DNA of 64,000 bases from Cyrtodaria siliqua (Eukaryota > Mollusca > Bivalvia > Adapedonta > Hiatellidae): positions 1 to 64,000 of the forward strand of contig JAWPHD010008253.1 of NCBI GenBank assembly GCA_037043455.1, given 5' to 3'. Shown here piece after piece: positions 21,580 to 33,620 of the stretch. The stretch's first letter is position 1; the number at the start of each line of letters is the position of its first letter. The position numbers and the translations under genes are program-made. The notes under the pieces were generated by a model. The model saw only the letters and a list, made by a program, of their open reading frames with translations. It searched no databases and was not told where the DNA came from.

Positions 21580-22989
21580 GTTCATTTTATCTTTTTTTAT
21601 CATGCTCATTTAAGGTCTTCATCATGACACCACGTATGCAAACGTGGAAACGTGGCTCCATCGTAAATGGAGTGTCTACTATAGAATGTGCAGCAACTCT
21701 GCACTTCTGCAGGTTATAAGCTTCTAGGCCCAATCTCTATATTTTAAATTGATGCAAATGGAGGATGAGTCATGTTCATTCCTGTTAGGCGCCATATAAC
21801 CTTTCATGTGATGGTGCACCGTGAACCCCAATTCAATTCAATGTTCTTTTGAGTAGCACTATCACAGCAAATATTCAATTCAATTCAGTCTCGTTTTTTC
21901 CTCCAAAACGGATATATTTAATAAAGAAGCCAATGATGAATATAAATGATATAGTTCAACATCTATATATATAAACGAAAGGAAAGTTGTGAAATAAACG
22001 ACTAAAGACTTATGAGATAGAGAGGGAGCGCGTGTGTTTAGAGGAACACAGGAAGAAAGGAACACAAAATAATCATAAAACATTTTTGGCAACCTTTTTA
22101 TAGAAGTACATATTATACCACTGGTATATGGTCATACATTTTGCACTTTTTAACATATATATTGTACATGTATCTCAAGGGGAAACACAGGCTATGTCTG
22201 TGTTTAATGGTCCGCCAAGAACCTTACTTGCAAAATAAAAAGGACTCGCATCATCTAATTGTGGTTTCAAATCGCACAGAATTGATTTTACTAAATACAT
22301 GATGTTTCTTCAACGATCAATTGTATAGCGCTCCTCTTAGAAGCATTCTCCTTTAACGTTAGTGATTGTGCACATAGCCAGTTCTTTCTGTTTAAAATGA
22401 AGACATAAATATCTTAAACCTTATTATCGCCGATGGCAAATTTGAACAAGTTTGATTCGCTTATGACATCAAAGTCAAGATGTACAGTTGTAAATTTAGC
22501 GAAATTTATATTCTATGCTCTCAAACTAAGGAATAGTAGTACATAAAGGAAATTTCCTGATATTAAATTCTTATTTTTCTTTACAGCGATTTTGAAATAA
22601 TGTGCTTCTCAGTAAATCTGATATAATGTTATTGTATGTTTATTTGTTTAAAATAGATGTGTTCGTGTTCTCACTATCTTCATACTTGCATGTAATTGTG
22701 TCGGCTAGAAACATGTGTTGTATGTTTAATTGCTGAATAAAGATATTTGTATTTGCATGACGGTCGATGTTTTGTGGTGTAGGCAGACCACCCACTTTTC
22801 ATCGGTAGAACCGGTACTGGGATTCGAATCCGCAGCGGTTAGAGGCGAAGGTTTACAACGCATCGTCGTTAACCATTCGGTCACGGAGAAGAAACAGACT
22901 TAAATTCAGATAAATATGTATGTAAAAAGCAAAACTTCTTTATTCTGGCAGTTCATTACGTTACTAACGGTGATAAATATAACCAGTTT
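21580..22989. other. Non-coding flanking DNA
   Basis: No gene is supported. Short antisense frames (for example 21880-22092) lack motifs. The only item of note is a tRNA-like segment at 22815-22888. Confidence 0.5.
22815..22888 (-). repeat. tRNA-like (A box / B box) segment, possible SINE head
   Basis: On the minus strand TGACCGAATGGTTA resembles a Ser/Leu-type A box, and GGATTCGAATCC about 40 bases downstream is a near-consensus B box. The acceptor ends do not pair as in a real tRNA gene. A tRNA-derived SINE or tRNA relic is the likeliest reading. Confidence 0.5.
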
Positions 22990-23002
22990 TTATCTCCAGA
23001 CG

Positions 23003-24227
23003 TCTTCGTATTAAACCAAAATTAAGAGACACTGAAATTGACCTAAATTTGATTGCCAAGTACAAAGTACCACAAATTCCACCGTGGACTTTGGAAACTC
23101 CAACAATTATTTTTGATCTTTGTAATAATAACAAATCCATTACAGACCCTACTGTCTTTCAAAGCAAATTTAATGAAATTAAATCGAAATACTGTGACTT
23201 TCAACATATCTACACAGATGGCTCTAAAGATGGAGATAAGGTAGCTGCAGCAGCTGTTGTTCACAAACACAGCATAAAGAGCCGCCTGCCTGACAAGGCC
23301 TCTATCTTTTCAGCTGAACTTAAGGCAATTGAACTTGCCTTAAATTATATTCAGGAATCTGATGATGACCATTTTGTAATCTTTTCTGATTCCCTTTCAT
23401 CTCTTCAAGCACTGGGTAATATGAAACATGATAACCCAGTTGTGCTTCAACTTTTAGAAAAGTACAATTCTCTTATAATTGATAATGTTATTATTTTCTG
23501 CTGGCTTCCAAGCCATGTAGGAATACATGGTAATGATAGAGCTGATAGTGCTGCTAAGGCAGCATTATATTTACATATATCTAATACCAAATTACCTTAT
23601 ACTGATTTTAAAAGTTGTATTAACACATATATTCGTAACTCTTGGCAAACCGTTTGGGATTTGTCAGTTAACAATAAACTCCATCCAATTAAACCGTTAC
23701 TCGGAGAATGGCCTTCTTCTAGTAGACCCATTCGTCGAGAGGAAGTTGTCCTAGCCCGGTGCAGGATAGGGAATACACGTTATACTCATTCATATGTATT
23801 ACAAGGTGAGCAATTACCGGAATGTATACCCTGCTTTGCACCGTTAACGGTCAAACACATCTTATTGGAATGTGTAGACTTTGATCCTATGCGTCAAAGG
23901 TACTACAATGTTAATACTATGAAAGAGTTATTTGATACTGTAGATTTTAGTCTTGTTTTAGATTTCCTGAAAGAGATCAGACTATATAAATCATTGTAAT
24001 GTGTTCTTATATATATTTACTTGTTTATATACCCGTTGCCGGGCATTTATCGATTTACATACATAGTTTATATTACACCTTATCATCCCTTATTTTAATT
24101 TTATTTTTAATAGTTTTATCTTTATATATTTGCATTTTTAATTAATACTTCATTTTTCATATTTTTTTTGCGCACAATATGACCTATTTATGTGTCGACG
24201 TGCCGTAAAACACCATTCATTCATTCA
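23003..24227 (+). mobile_element. I/Nimb-like retrotransposon copy 2 (RNase H + 3' UTR) with 13-bp target duplication
   Basis: This 5'-truncated copy is flanked by TTATCTCCAGACG at 22990-23002 and 24228-24240. It contains one open frame of 316 codons (23049-23999) covering the whole RNase H domain and the ORF2 C-terminus, including a late Cys/His segment (ECIPCFAPLTVKHILLEC) of unknown role. The 3' end is GTGTCGACGTGCCGTAAAAC plus (CATT)n. Confidence 0.95.
23049..23999 (+). CDS. RNase H and C-terminal domain of ORF2, open but truncated
   Basis: The RNase H catalytic residues are all visible: Asp in YTDGSKDGDK, Glu in SAELKAIELAL, Asp in IFSDSLSS and Asp in NDRADSAAK, with the HVGI handle. 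The C-terminal 100 residues contain CRIGNTRYTHS and ECIPCFAPLTVKHILLECVD, a C-x2-C...H-x4-C pattern of zinc-ribbon type. RT and endonuclease are missing, so this is a dead fragment that happens to be uninterrupted. Confidence 0.85.
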   Translation: MIAKYKVPQIPPWTLETPTIIFDLCNNNKSITDPTVFQSKFNEIKSKYCDFQHIYTDGSKDGDKVAAAAVVHKHSIKSRLPDKASIFSAELKAIELALNYIQESDDDHFVIFSDSLSSLQALGNMKHDNPVVLQLLEKYNSLIIDNVIIFCWLPSHVGIHGNDRADSAAKAALYLHISNTKLPYTDFKSCINTYIRNSWQTVWDLSVNNKLHPIKPLLGEWPSSSRPIRREEVVLARCRIGNTRYTHSYVLQGEQLPECIPCFAPLTVKHILLECVDFDPMRQRYYNVNTMKELFDTVDFSLVLDFLKEIRLYKSL

Positions 24228-24240
24228 TTATCTCCAGACG

Positions 24241-24789
24241 GAAGGAGGATAAAGTAATGACCTCCATCCGCAAGTCCGTCCATCTGTCCCGTTTCGTGTC
24301 CGCTACATTACTCTTGCATACATGGAGGAATTTCAAAATAACTTTTACTCATCTCATCAAGATGATGTATAGAACCCAACACCCATATCAGTATCTCCAA
24401 GGTCAATGTCTGAAGGTCATTCACTTCTTTTATGACTATAGTAAGGCCCATTTCATGCCCGCCATACAACTGATGCATGCATGGAGGATTTAAAAAATAA
24501 TTTGACTCATTCAATCATCTCACTGCACTGATGTGTAGATCTCGGCACCCATATGTTGGTATCTACAAGGTCAATGTCACATTAAAGGTCATTCTTCTCC
24601 TATATGCATAAAATGAGACAAAGTTTGTGTGTTTGTCAAAACTCTTACATACCTTGGTGATTTAAAATAAACTGGTACACGTAAAATTATTTTTTATGTT
24701 GAGTCGTTCGTCCGTACGTCAATCCGTCCTATTTGATGTCATCTCCATCTATAAGGTCAATGTCACACAGAAGATCGTCCACTACTTAT
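24241..24789 (+). repeat. Degenerate direct repeats, about 170 bp period
   Basis: The phrases CTTGCATACATGGAGGA, AAGGTCAATGTC and AAGGTCATTC recur about three to four times with decay, alternating with TCTCATC-like blocks. No open frame is supported. It is probably a non-coding repeat family adjacent to the retrotransposon start. Confidence 0.5.
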
Positions 24790-25436
24790 ATGCCCCCCCA
24801 GTCGGTGGTGGGGTGTTAAGAATCAACCGACTGCTCGTTACTTAGCAGAGGGGTAGAACCCCCCCCCCCCCCCCCCCGAAATGTAACCCACCTGTTGACC
24901 GTGGGTGGCGACCCGTGTCGTTGGAGAATGGAGTCCTGGTGGTTGAGTGGCGTGGAGATCTGGTAGTTATCTCCACGTTGCAACACACCACTTTGGTCCG
25001 GACTTCAACTAGACGGGCGGTCAGATTTGGCCCGATCTGATCAATCGGTTTGTCACGCCTGCTATAAGAGATCCGACCTTATCATTCAGACAGTACCAGT
25101 ACACTGTATCTTAACTTACTTTTTATATTGTTCTACTTTAAACATTATATAGATAGGGTCTGTTATGGCGGTGGCGCACGGGCTAATCATGTATTTCAAA
25201 ACGCTATATGGCTATACTCGTGCCACTTTTTAAGCGGAACATAAGTGCGGCTCTTTGACTTTTTAGTTAAGGGGTTGTGTCCGCTGGGTGGTATGGGGGG
25301 TCGGATGCGTTAGCTTTATATGAGTATACCTTCTACGTATTCTTGGCATTTTGCTGTTGGATATCCACAGCAAATGTCCCCTTGTTGGACTCCGAGGTGG
25401 GTGAGAAGCGTGGAAGATGAATTCTTAACGCAACAT
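24790..25436 (+). other. 5' UTR of the I/Nimb-like element
   Basis: This GC-richer leader contains the phrase CTCCGAGGTGGGTGAGAAGC shortly before ORF1. The same phrase (with changes) occurs in reverse at about 54680-54705 before the diverged ORF1 on the minus strand. That identifies it as element leader rather than host DNA. An internal promoter is expected for the class, but none was identified. Confidence 0.55.
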
Positions 25437-26952
25437 CATGGCATCACAAAACGCACAAACTACTAACAAACGGAAAAAAAACAGAACATGAATCTGATAC
25501 TGAGGAATCAGTCATCAATCAAGCCTTTCCTCGTTTTCTCATTATCGAATCGGAAAACGGGGAAAAACCTATTACAGATATGTCACCTTTCGTTATCGAG
25601 AAAACTGTCCATTCAATTGCTGGTCATGTAAAACAAATTAAAAAATTAAAAAACAAAACTCTCCTGATTGAAACAGAAAAAAAATCTCATTCGGATAATT
25701 TATTAACACTTACAAAAATGTTAAACACCAAAGTCAAATGTTACGCTCACACCTCTATGAACATCTCCAAAGGCGTCATCAGGTGCCCGGATCTCTCCGG
25801 AGTACCTGAAGACGAAATTATTCACGAGCTTGCGCCACAGTTGGTAACTGCAGCTCGCCGAATAACCATCAAAAGGAATGACAAAATTATTAATACAAAT
25901 ACTACCATACTCACATTTGCAACACCCGTCTTACCAAAAACAATAAAGGTGGCATATCTGCAATTGCATGTTGACGCCTACATTCCAAACCCGTTACGTT
26001 GCTACAACTGCCAAGCCTTTGGGCACCACAACTCCAGGTGTACTAAAGAAGAACGTTGTGGTAAATGTGGCGAATCTGCATTCAAACATAACGAATCAGA
26101 CTGTCCTAACGACCTCAAATGTACCAACTGCGGTCTGGGACATCACGCAAATTCAAAATTATGTGAAAAATTTAAAAAATAAAAATAAATCATAACAGTT
26201 AAATATACACAAAACATTCCCTTTCCAGAAAACAGAAAATTAATTGAAGAAAAAATATAAAATTTCAAGTCCGACCTCTTACGCATCTATTCTCAAAACA
26301 ACAGCAACACAGACAGAATGCAGGGATGCAAGTACGAAATACGAACCACAGCCAGAAATTCAAAATACAAAGAATACTTCCTCAGTATCAAATCCAAACA
26401 AAAGTCAACAAACACAACTTAACAAACCAAAATTAAACTTTTCACCTAATCAAACTTTTACATTTAAATCAAACACAAAACCGGCAGGCTCTGGCAATGT
26501 CAAGAGCATGTCAATTTCTCAAAATTGGAAAGAGGGTTCTTCTAAGACTGAAGTCTAGAAGTTCCCCAGTCGTGAAGCCTAATACATCCTCGGTTGGAAG
26601 GCCTAGTGCTGCTCCGCCTAAGGAAGTTGGAAAGCCTAGTGCTGCTCCAACTAAGGAAGTTGGAAAGCCTAGTGCTTCTCCAACTCGGGAGCACAAGGAG
26701 CAGCCAAAGGTGTCTAATGGCCCTATTGAGCTGCATAACAAATTCGAACAGCTTATGGACATTTCAGAGCCGGCAGCTGCACTGCCACTTCCATCCTCTC
26801 ATGAAAGGTTAGTTGAGGTGCCACTTCAGCTGACTTCTTCCGGGGAGGAGGATCCATCAGTGGAGATGTCGCTGCTTGAGTCTCCTAAGACCTCTCCTAA
26901 ATCTAAGGCCAAAAATAAAAACAAAATTAAAAATCGCCTTAGCGCTAAATAA
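25437..26952 (+). pseudogene. I/Nimb-like ORF1 with three zinc knuckles, frameshifted
   Basis: The start is ATG 25437 (MASQNAQTTNKRK). One base is lost or gained in an A-run near 25480, after which the frame is open to 26182. The protein has a Lys-rich N-terminus, then an RRM-like region, then three knuckles: CYNCQAFGHHNSRC, CGKCGESAFKHNESDC and CTNCGLGHHANSKLC. Further A-run slips near 26172 and 26255, and one at 26555, separate the Ser/Asn-rich middle from the C-terminal part with VGKPSAAPTKE blocks. The final stop overlaps the ORF2 start as TAATG (26950-26954). The presumed role is RNA binding and ribonucleoprotein assembly. Confidence 0.8.
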
Positions 26953-29200
26953 TGGGTAAAACTAATAAGATCATTCAATGGAATTGTCGAGGTTTGAAAC
27001 CAAATTATGATGACATCAGCTTAATTTTAAATGAACACAACCCTATTGCCTTTTGTCTTCAAGAAACATTCTTGAAGACAAGTGATAAGGTATCTTTTAA
27101 ACAATACTCACTATACAATCATATTTGTGATACCGGGGACAAGGCCACTGGTGGAGTTTCGATAATCGTTAATCGAAACATTCCTCACAGACCTGTTGCG
27201 TTGAAAACAAATTTGCAAGCTATTGCGGTCAGTGTTACTATGCACAGAGTCATAACAATATGTTCCTTATATTTGCCACCTAGTTCTTCACTAGACCCTA
27301 AAGATCTAAATCACCTAGTTGCACAATTGCCATCACCTTTTATAGTCTTGGGCGATTTTAATGCACACAACTTCATCTGGGGTTGTAAAGATATAAACGA
27401 TAAAGGCAAGAAAATTGAGGATTTCTTAGCCAAAAACAATTTGTGTCTTTTTAATAATAAGTCACATACGTACTTACATCATGCTACATGCTCTCATTCT
27501 TCCATTGATTTAACAATATGCGATCCAACGCTTTTGATGGATTTTTCGTGGAGTGTTGGAGACGACCTCTGTGGAAGTGACCACTTCCCCATATTTCTTG
27601 AAAATATCGGCCCTCCACTTCTCGAAAAAACGCAACGATGGAAACTTCGCAAGGCTGATTGGACTACGTTTCAATCTCTTTGCGAGGAACAATTAAAGCC
27701 TTCCATTTTCGAGGATGTCGAAGACGCAACTGCTCTTTTTACCAAAACTCTTCACGATATAGCTGATCAAACCATTCCAAAAACCTCGGCAAATCCTAAA
27801 CGCCCACATAAACCATGGTACGACGATGACTGCAAAAAGGCAGTCAGCGATCGTAAAGCTGCATTAAATAATTTTAACTTGCGGCCAACTCAAACAAATT
27901 TAGATAACTTTAGAGTTTTTCGTGCGAAAGCCCGTCGTACTATTAAGGATAGCAAGAGGAAATCCTGGAGATCTTACGTCTCTAGGCTGAATTCTCGCTC
28001 ATCTCTTAAGAAGACATGGGACATGGTCCGGAAAATAAGTGGTAAAGGTAATTCTAGTTCTGTAAATCATCTTAAAACAGATAATGGAGATATAACATCT
28101 GTCAAAGATATTACAAACACTTTGGCAGAAACTTTTTCAAAAAATTCTTCTTCTGAAAATTGTCAACCAAATTTTCTGAAAAATAAGAAACTAAAAGAAC
28201 AGAAGAACTTCAAGTCAAAAAACTTGGAGAAATACAATAAACTATTCACTCTCAAAGAACTTCGAGAGTCCCTTAAAAAGGCTCATGATACATCAGCTGG
28301 TCCTGATGATATCCATTATCAATTACTAAAACATTTACCTGAATCCTGTCTCTCTACCCTTCTTGATATATTTAATAAGGTTTGGGTGACGGGAAACTTC
28401 CCCGATTCTTGGCGGGAATCAATCGTTATTCCAGTCCCCAAACCTGGAAAGGATCATACGGACCCAATAAATTATCGCCCTATTGCTTTAACGAGTTGTA
28501 TATGTAAAACCATGGAACGAATGATTAATGAGAGACTCGTTTGGTACCTGGAGTCCAACAAGCTGATAACAAAGTATCAAAGTGGATTCCGGCGCCAACG
28601 AGGCACAACAGACAATCTCATTCGATTTGAATCATTTATTAGGGAAGCTTCCATAAAAAAAGAACATCTAGTCGCTGTATTTTTTGACTTGGAGAAAGCT
28701 TATGATACTGCATGGAAGTACGGTATTATGAATGATCTTCATGACCTTGGTCTTAGAGGCCGATTACCCATTTTTATTGAGAAATTCTTAGATGATAGAC
28801 AATTTCGTGTCCGAATGGGTTCAACCCTCTCTGATATTCATGAACAGGAGATGGGTGTTCCACAGGGAAGTATACTCTCTGTCACACTTTTTAATATAAA
28901 GATTAACAGTATAGTAAAATGCATCAATCCAGGTGTGGATTGTTCGCTATACGTTGACGACTTTGTTATATGTTATCGTGCAAAAAACATGAATACTATC
29001 GAGGGACAATTACAACAATGTCTAAATAAACTTCAGACCTGGTCTGATGAAAATGGTTTTAAATTTTCTAAGTCTAAAACTAATTGTATGCACTTTTGTC
29101 AACTTCGTAAACATCATGAAGACCCTCATCTAACACTGGATGGGTCTCCAATACCAGTAGTGGATGAGATAAAATTCCTTGGTCTTATTTTCGACCGTAA
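26952..29200 (+). CDS. I/Nimb-like ORF2, endonuclease and RT intact, truncated at C-terminus
   Basis: About 750 codons are open. Residues 1-230 are the APE-type endonuclease (NCRGLK, QETFLK, GDFNAHNFIW, SIDLTICD, GSDHFP), which nicks the target. The RT occupies about residues 430-750 (FFDLEKAYDTAWK, GVPQGSILS, LYVDDFVICY). The frame ends by running into an inserted minus-strand copy: the last 20 or so residues are translated from that copy's tail. The RT thumb and RNase H are absent. This is the best-preserved endonuclease-RT in the window. Confidence 0.9.
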
Positions 29201-30607
29201 TGAATGGTGTTTTACGGCACGTCGACACATAAATAGGTCATATTGTGCGCAAAAAAAATAAATATGAAAAATGAAGTATTAATTAAAAATTAATGTAAAT
29301 ATATAAAGATAAAACTATTAAAAATAAAATTAAAATAAGGGATGATAAGGTGTAATATAAACTATGTATGTAAATCAATAAATGCCCGGCAACGGGTATA
29401 TAAACAAGTAAATATATATAAGAACACATTACAATGATTTATATAGTCTGATCCCTTAAGGAAATCTAAAACTAGACTAAAATCTATAGTATTAAATAAC
29501 TCGGTCATAGTATTAACATTGTAGTACCTTTGACGCATAGGATCAAAGTCTACACATTCCAGCAATATGTGTTTGACCGTTAACGGTGCAAAGCAGGGTA
29601 TACATTCTGGTAATGGCTCACCTTGTAATAAGTATGAATGAGTATAACGTGTATGCCCTATTCTGCACCGAGCTAGGACAACTTCCTCTCGACGAATGGG
29701 TCTACTAGAAGAGCGCCATTCTCCGAGTAACGGTTTAATTGAATGGAGTTTATTGTTAACTGACAAATCCCAAGTGGTTTGCCAAGAGTTACGAATATAT
29801 GTGTTGATACAGCTTTTAAAATCAGTATAAGGTAATTTGGTATTATATATATGTAAATCTAATGCTGCCTTGGCAGCACTATCAGCTCTATCATTACCAC
29901 GTATTCCTACATGGCTTGGAAGCCAGGAGAAAATAATAACATTATCAATTATAAGAGAATTGTACTTTTCTAAAAGTTGAAGCACAACTGGGTTATCATG
30001 TTTCATATTACCCAGTGCTTGAAGAGATGAAAGGGAATCAGAAAAGATTACAAAATGGTCATCATCAGATTCCTGAATATAATTTAAGGCAAGTTCAATT
30101 GCCTTAAGTTCAGCTGAAAAGATAGAGGCCTTGTCAGGCAGGCGGCTCTTTATGCTGTGTTTGTTAACAACAGCTGCTGCAGCTACCTTATCTCCATCTT
30201 TAGAGCCATTTGTGTATATATGTTGAAAGTTACTGTATTTCGATTTAATTTCATTAAATTTGGTTTGAAAGACAGTAGGGTCTGTACTGGATTTGTTACT
30301 GTTACAAAGGTCGAAAATAATTGTTGGTGTTTCCAAAGTCCACGGTGGAATTTGTGGTACTTTGTACTTGGCAATCAAATTTAGGTCGATTTCAGTGTCT
30401 CTTAATTTTGGTTTAATACGAAGACCAAATGGTCTGATGGCCTTCGGTTTTCGATCAAAAAGAGGTTCACAACTAGGATTAAAGACATTATCGGAAGTTG
30501 GGTTTGAAGGGTTAGATTTTAATTTAATGGCATATTGAAGGGCTAACTTGTCCCGTCTATGAGACAGTGATGGTTCATTAGCTTCAACATAAAGACTTTC
30601 GGCTGGT
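29201..30607 (-). mobile_element. I/Nimb-like retrotransposon copy 4a (RT C-terminus, RNase H, 3' end)
   Basis: The tail and 3' UTR lie at 29201-29520. The C-terminal ORF2 frame (29362-30615) is open through RNase H to PAESLYVEANEPSLS. At 30607/30608 the sequence jumps, without a tail, into the 3' UTR of copy 4b in the same orientation. Confidence 0.85.
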
Positions 30608-33600
30608 GAGAACACATTATAATGATTTATATAGTCTGATCTCTTTTAGGAAATCTAAAACAAGACTAAAATCTACAGTATCAAATAACTCTTTCATAGT
30701 ATTAACATTGTAATACCTTTGACGCATAGGATCAAAGTCTACACATTCCAATAATATGTGTTAGACCGTTAACGGTGCAAAGCAGGGTATACATTCTGGT
30801 AATTGCTCACCTTGTAATAAATATGAATGAGTATAACGTGTATGCCCTATCCTGCACCGGGCTAGAATAACTTCCTCTCGACGAAAGTGTCTACTAGAAG
30901 AACGCCATTCTCCGAGTAACGGTTTAATTGAATGGAGTTTATTGTTAACTGACAAATCCCAAGCGGTTTGCCAAGAGCTACGAATATATGTGTTAATACA
31001 ACTTTTAAAATCAGTATAAGGTAATTTGGTATTAGATATATGTAAATATAATGCTGTCTTAGCAGCACTATCAGCTCTATCATTACCACGTATTCCTACA
31101 TGGCTTGGAAGCCAGCAAAAAATAATAACATTATCAATTATAAGAGAATTGTACTTTTCTAAAAGTTGAAGCACAACTGGGTTATCATGTTTCATATTAC
31201 CCGGTGCTTGAAGAGATGAAAGGGAATCAGAAAAGATTACAAAATGGTCACCATCAGATTCCTGAATATAATTTAAGGCAAGTTCAATTGCCTTAAGTTC
31301 AGCTGAAATGTTAGAGGCCTTGTGAGGCAGGCGGCTCTTTGTGTGTGTTTGTGAACAGCTGCTGCAGCTACATTATCTCCATCTTTAGAGCCATCTGTGT
31401 AGATATGTTGAAAGTCACTGTATTTCGATATAATTTCATTAAATTTGCTTTGAAAGACAGTAGGGTCTGTACTGGATTTGTTATTATTACAAAGATCAAA
31501 AATAATTGTTGGAGTTTCCAAAGTCCACGGTGGAATTTGTGGTACTTTGTACTTGGCAATCAAATTTAGGTCGATTTCAGTGTCTGTTAATTTTGGTTTA
31601 ATACGAAGACCAAATGGTCGAATGGCCTTCGGTTTTCGATCAAAAAGAGGTTCACAACTAGGATTAAAAACATTATCGAAAGTTGGATTTGAAGGGTTAG
31701 ACTTTAATTTTATGGCGTATTGAAGAGCTAATTTGTCTCGTCTATGAGACAGTGATGGTTCATTGGCTTCAACATATAGACTTTCGGCTGGTGATGTACG
31801 AAAGGCACCTAAGGCGAGTCGTAATCCTTGATTATGTATAGGGTCGAGCATCTGCAAGTACGACTTGCGAGTCGATCCATATACTATTGAGCCGTAGTCC
31901 AGCTTGGATCTGATAAGAGATCTGTAAAGTCGCAAGAGGACTTTTCGATCTGCTCCCCATTTAGTGTTTGCAACAACTTTAAGTAAGTTAAGAGCTTTAA
32001 GGCATTTGGCCTTCAAGTATTTAAGGTGTGGTATAAACGTTAATTGACGGTCGAAAATAAGACCAAGGAATTTTGCCTTATCCACTACTGGTATTGGTGA
32101 CCCATCCAGTGTTAGATGAGGGTCTTCATGATGTTTACGAAGTTGACAAAAGTGCATACAATTAGTTTTAGATTTAGAAAATTTAAAACCATTTTCATCA
32201 GACCAGGTCTGAAGTTGATTGAGACATTGTTGTAATTGTCTCTCGATAGTATTCATGTTTTTTGCACGATAACATATAACAAAGTCGTCAACATATAGCA
32301 AACAATCCACACCTGGATTGATGCACTTTACTATACTGTTAATCTTTACATTAAAAAGTGTGACAGATAGTATGCTGCCCTGTGGAACACCCATCTCCTG
32401 TTCATGAATATCAGAGAGGGTTGAACCCATTCGGACACGAAACTGTCTATCATCTAAGAAATTCTCTATAAAAATGGGTAATCGGCCTCTAAGACCAATG
32501 TCATGTAGATCATTCATAATACCGTACTTCCATGCAGTATCATAAGCTTTCTCCAAGTCAAAAAATACAGCGACTAGATGTTCGTTTTTTACGAAAGCTT
32601 CCCTAATAAATGATTCAAATCGAATGAGATTGTCTGTTGTGCCTCGTTGGCGCCGGAATCCACTTTGATACATTGTTATCAGCTTGTTGGATTCCAGGTA
32701 CCAAACGAGTCTCTCATTAATCATTCGTTCCATGGTTTTACATATACAACTCGTTAAAGCAATAGGGCGATAATTTATTGGGTCCGTATGATCCTTTCCA
32801 GGTTTGGGGACTGGAATAACGATTGCTTCCCGCCAAGAATCGGGGAAGTTTCCCGTCACCCAAACCTTATTAAATATATCAAGAATGGTAGAGAGACAGG
32901 ATTCAGGTAAATGTTTTAGTAATTGATAATGGATATCATCAGGACCAGCTGCTGTATCATGAGCCTTTTTAAGGAACTCTCGAAGTTCTTTGAGAGTGAA
33001 TAGTTTATTGTATTTTTCCAAATTTTTCGACTTGAAGTTCAGCTTCTTCTGTTCTTTTTGTTTCTTATTTTTCAGAAAATTTGGTTCACAATTTTCAGAA
33101 GAAGATTTTTTTGAAAAAGTTTCTGCTAAAGTGTTTGTAATATCTTTGACAGATGTTATATCTCCATTATCTGTTTTAAGATGGTTTACAGAACTAGAAT
33201 TACCTTTACCACTTATTTTCCGGACCATGTCCCATGTCTTCTTAAGAGATGAGCGAGAATTCAGCCTAGAGACGTAAGATCTCCAGGATTTCCTCTTGCT
33301 ATCCTTAATAGTACGACGGGCTTTCGCACGAAAAACTCTAAAGTTATCTAAATTTGTTTGAGTTGGCCGCAAGTTAAAATTATTTAATGCAGCTTTACGA
33401 TCGCTGACTGCCTTTTTGCAGTCATCGTCGTACCATGGTTTATGTGGGCGTTTAGGATTTGCCGAGGTTTTTGGAATGGTTTGATCAGCTATATCGTGAA
33501 GAGTTTTGGTAAAAAGAGCAGTTGCGTCTTCGACATCCTCGAAAACGGAAGGCTTTAATTGTTCCTCGCAAAGAGATTGAAAAGTAGTCCAATCAGCCTT

Positions 33601-33620
33601 GCGAAGTTTCCATCGTTGCG
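30608..33620 (-). mobile_element. I/Nimb-like retrotransposon copy 4b (late endonuclease to 3' UTR)
   Basis: The main frame of 699 codons (31273-33372) covers the post-endonuclease linker, the complete RT (FFDLEKAYDTAWK, GVPQGSILS, LYVDDFVICY) and the start of RNase H. A frameshift near 31350 separates the rest of RNase H (30761-31195). The copy lacks its own tail at 30608 and is cut at its 5' end at 33620, in the endonuclease end (QRWKLRKAD), against a plus-strand copy. Confidence 0.85.
31273..33372 (-). CDS. ORF2 segment: complete RT domain, longest open RT in the window
   Basis: The protein starts at the linker after endonuclease (TQTNLDNFRVFRAKARRTIK) and contains the RT fingers (ITSVKDITNTLAETFS onwards). 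It continues with the INYRPIALTS block, motif A, motif B, LYVDDFVICY, the thumb (FLGLIFDRQLTFIPHLKYLK) and the RNase H N-terminus YTDGSKDGDN. The final residues after AAAAV are out of frame (a two-base or similar change in a VVHKH segment). Endonuclease is missing, so it cannot mobilise itself. Confidence 0.85.
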   Translation of the reverse strand: MRPTQTNLDNFRVFRAKARRTIKDSKRKSWRSYVSRLNSRSSLKKTWDMVRKISGKGNSSSVNHLKTDNGDITSVKDITNTLAETFSKKSSSENCEPNFLKNKKQKEQKKLNFKSKNLEKYNKLFTLKELREFLKKAHDTAAGPDDIHYQLLKHLPESCLSTILDIFNKVWVTGNFPDSWREAIVIPVPKPGKDHTDPINYRPIALTSCICKTMERMINERLVWYLESNKLITMYQSGFRRQRGTTDNLIRFESFIREAFVKNEHLVAVFFDLEKAYDTAWKYGIMNDLHDIGLRGRLPIFIENFLDDRQFRVRMGSTLSDIHEQEMGVPQGSILSVTLFNVKINSIVKCINPGVDCLLYVDDFVICYRAKNMNTIERQLQQCLNQLQTWSDENGFKFSKSKTNCMHFCQLRKHHEDPHLTLDGSPIPVVDKAKFLGLIFDRQLTFIPHLKYLKAKCLKALNLLKVVANTKWGADRKVLLRLYRSLIRSKLDYGSIVYGSTRKSYLQMLDPIHNQGLRLALGAFRTSPAESLYVEANEPSLSHRRDKLALQYAIKLKSNPSNPTFDNVFNPSCEPLFDRKPKAIRPFGLRIKPKLTDTEIDLNLIAKYKVPQIPPWTLETPTIIFDLCNNNKSSTDPTVFQSKFNEIISKYSDFQHIYTDGSKDGDNVAAAAVHKHTQRAACLTRPLTFQLNLRQLNLP

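Larger units (their letters stand above)
24790..29200 (+). mobile_element. I/Nimb-like retrotransposon copy 3, near full length at 5' end, cut at 29200
   Basis: This is the only copy with a long 5' region (about 24790-25436, including a run of 19 C at 24859-24877) before ORF1. It proceeds through ORF1 and ORF2 and stops inside the RT thumb at FLGLIFDRN, where a minus-strand copy begins with its tail. Its own continuation is not found in the window. The exact 5' boundary is uncertain. Confidence 0.8.
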
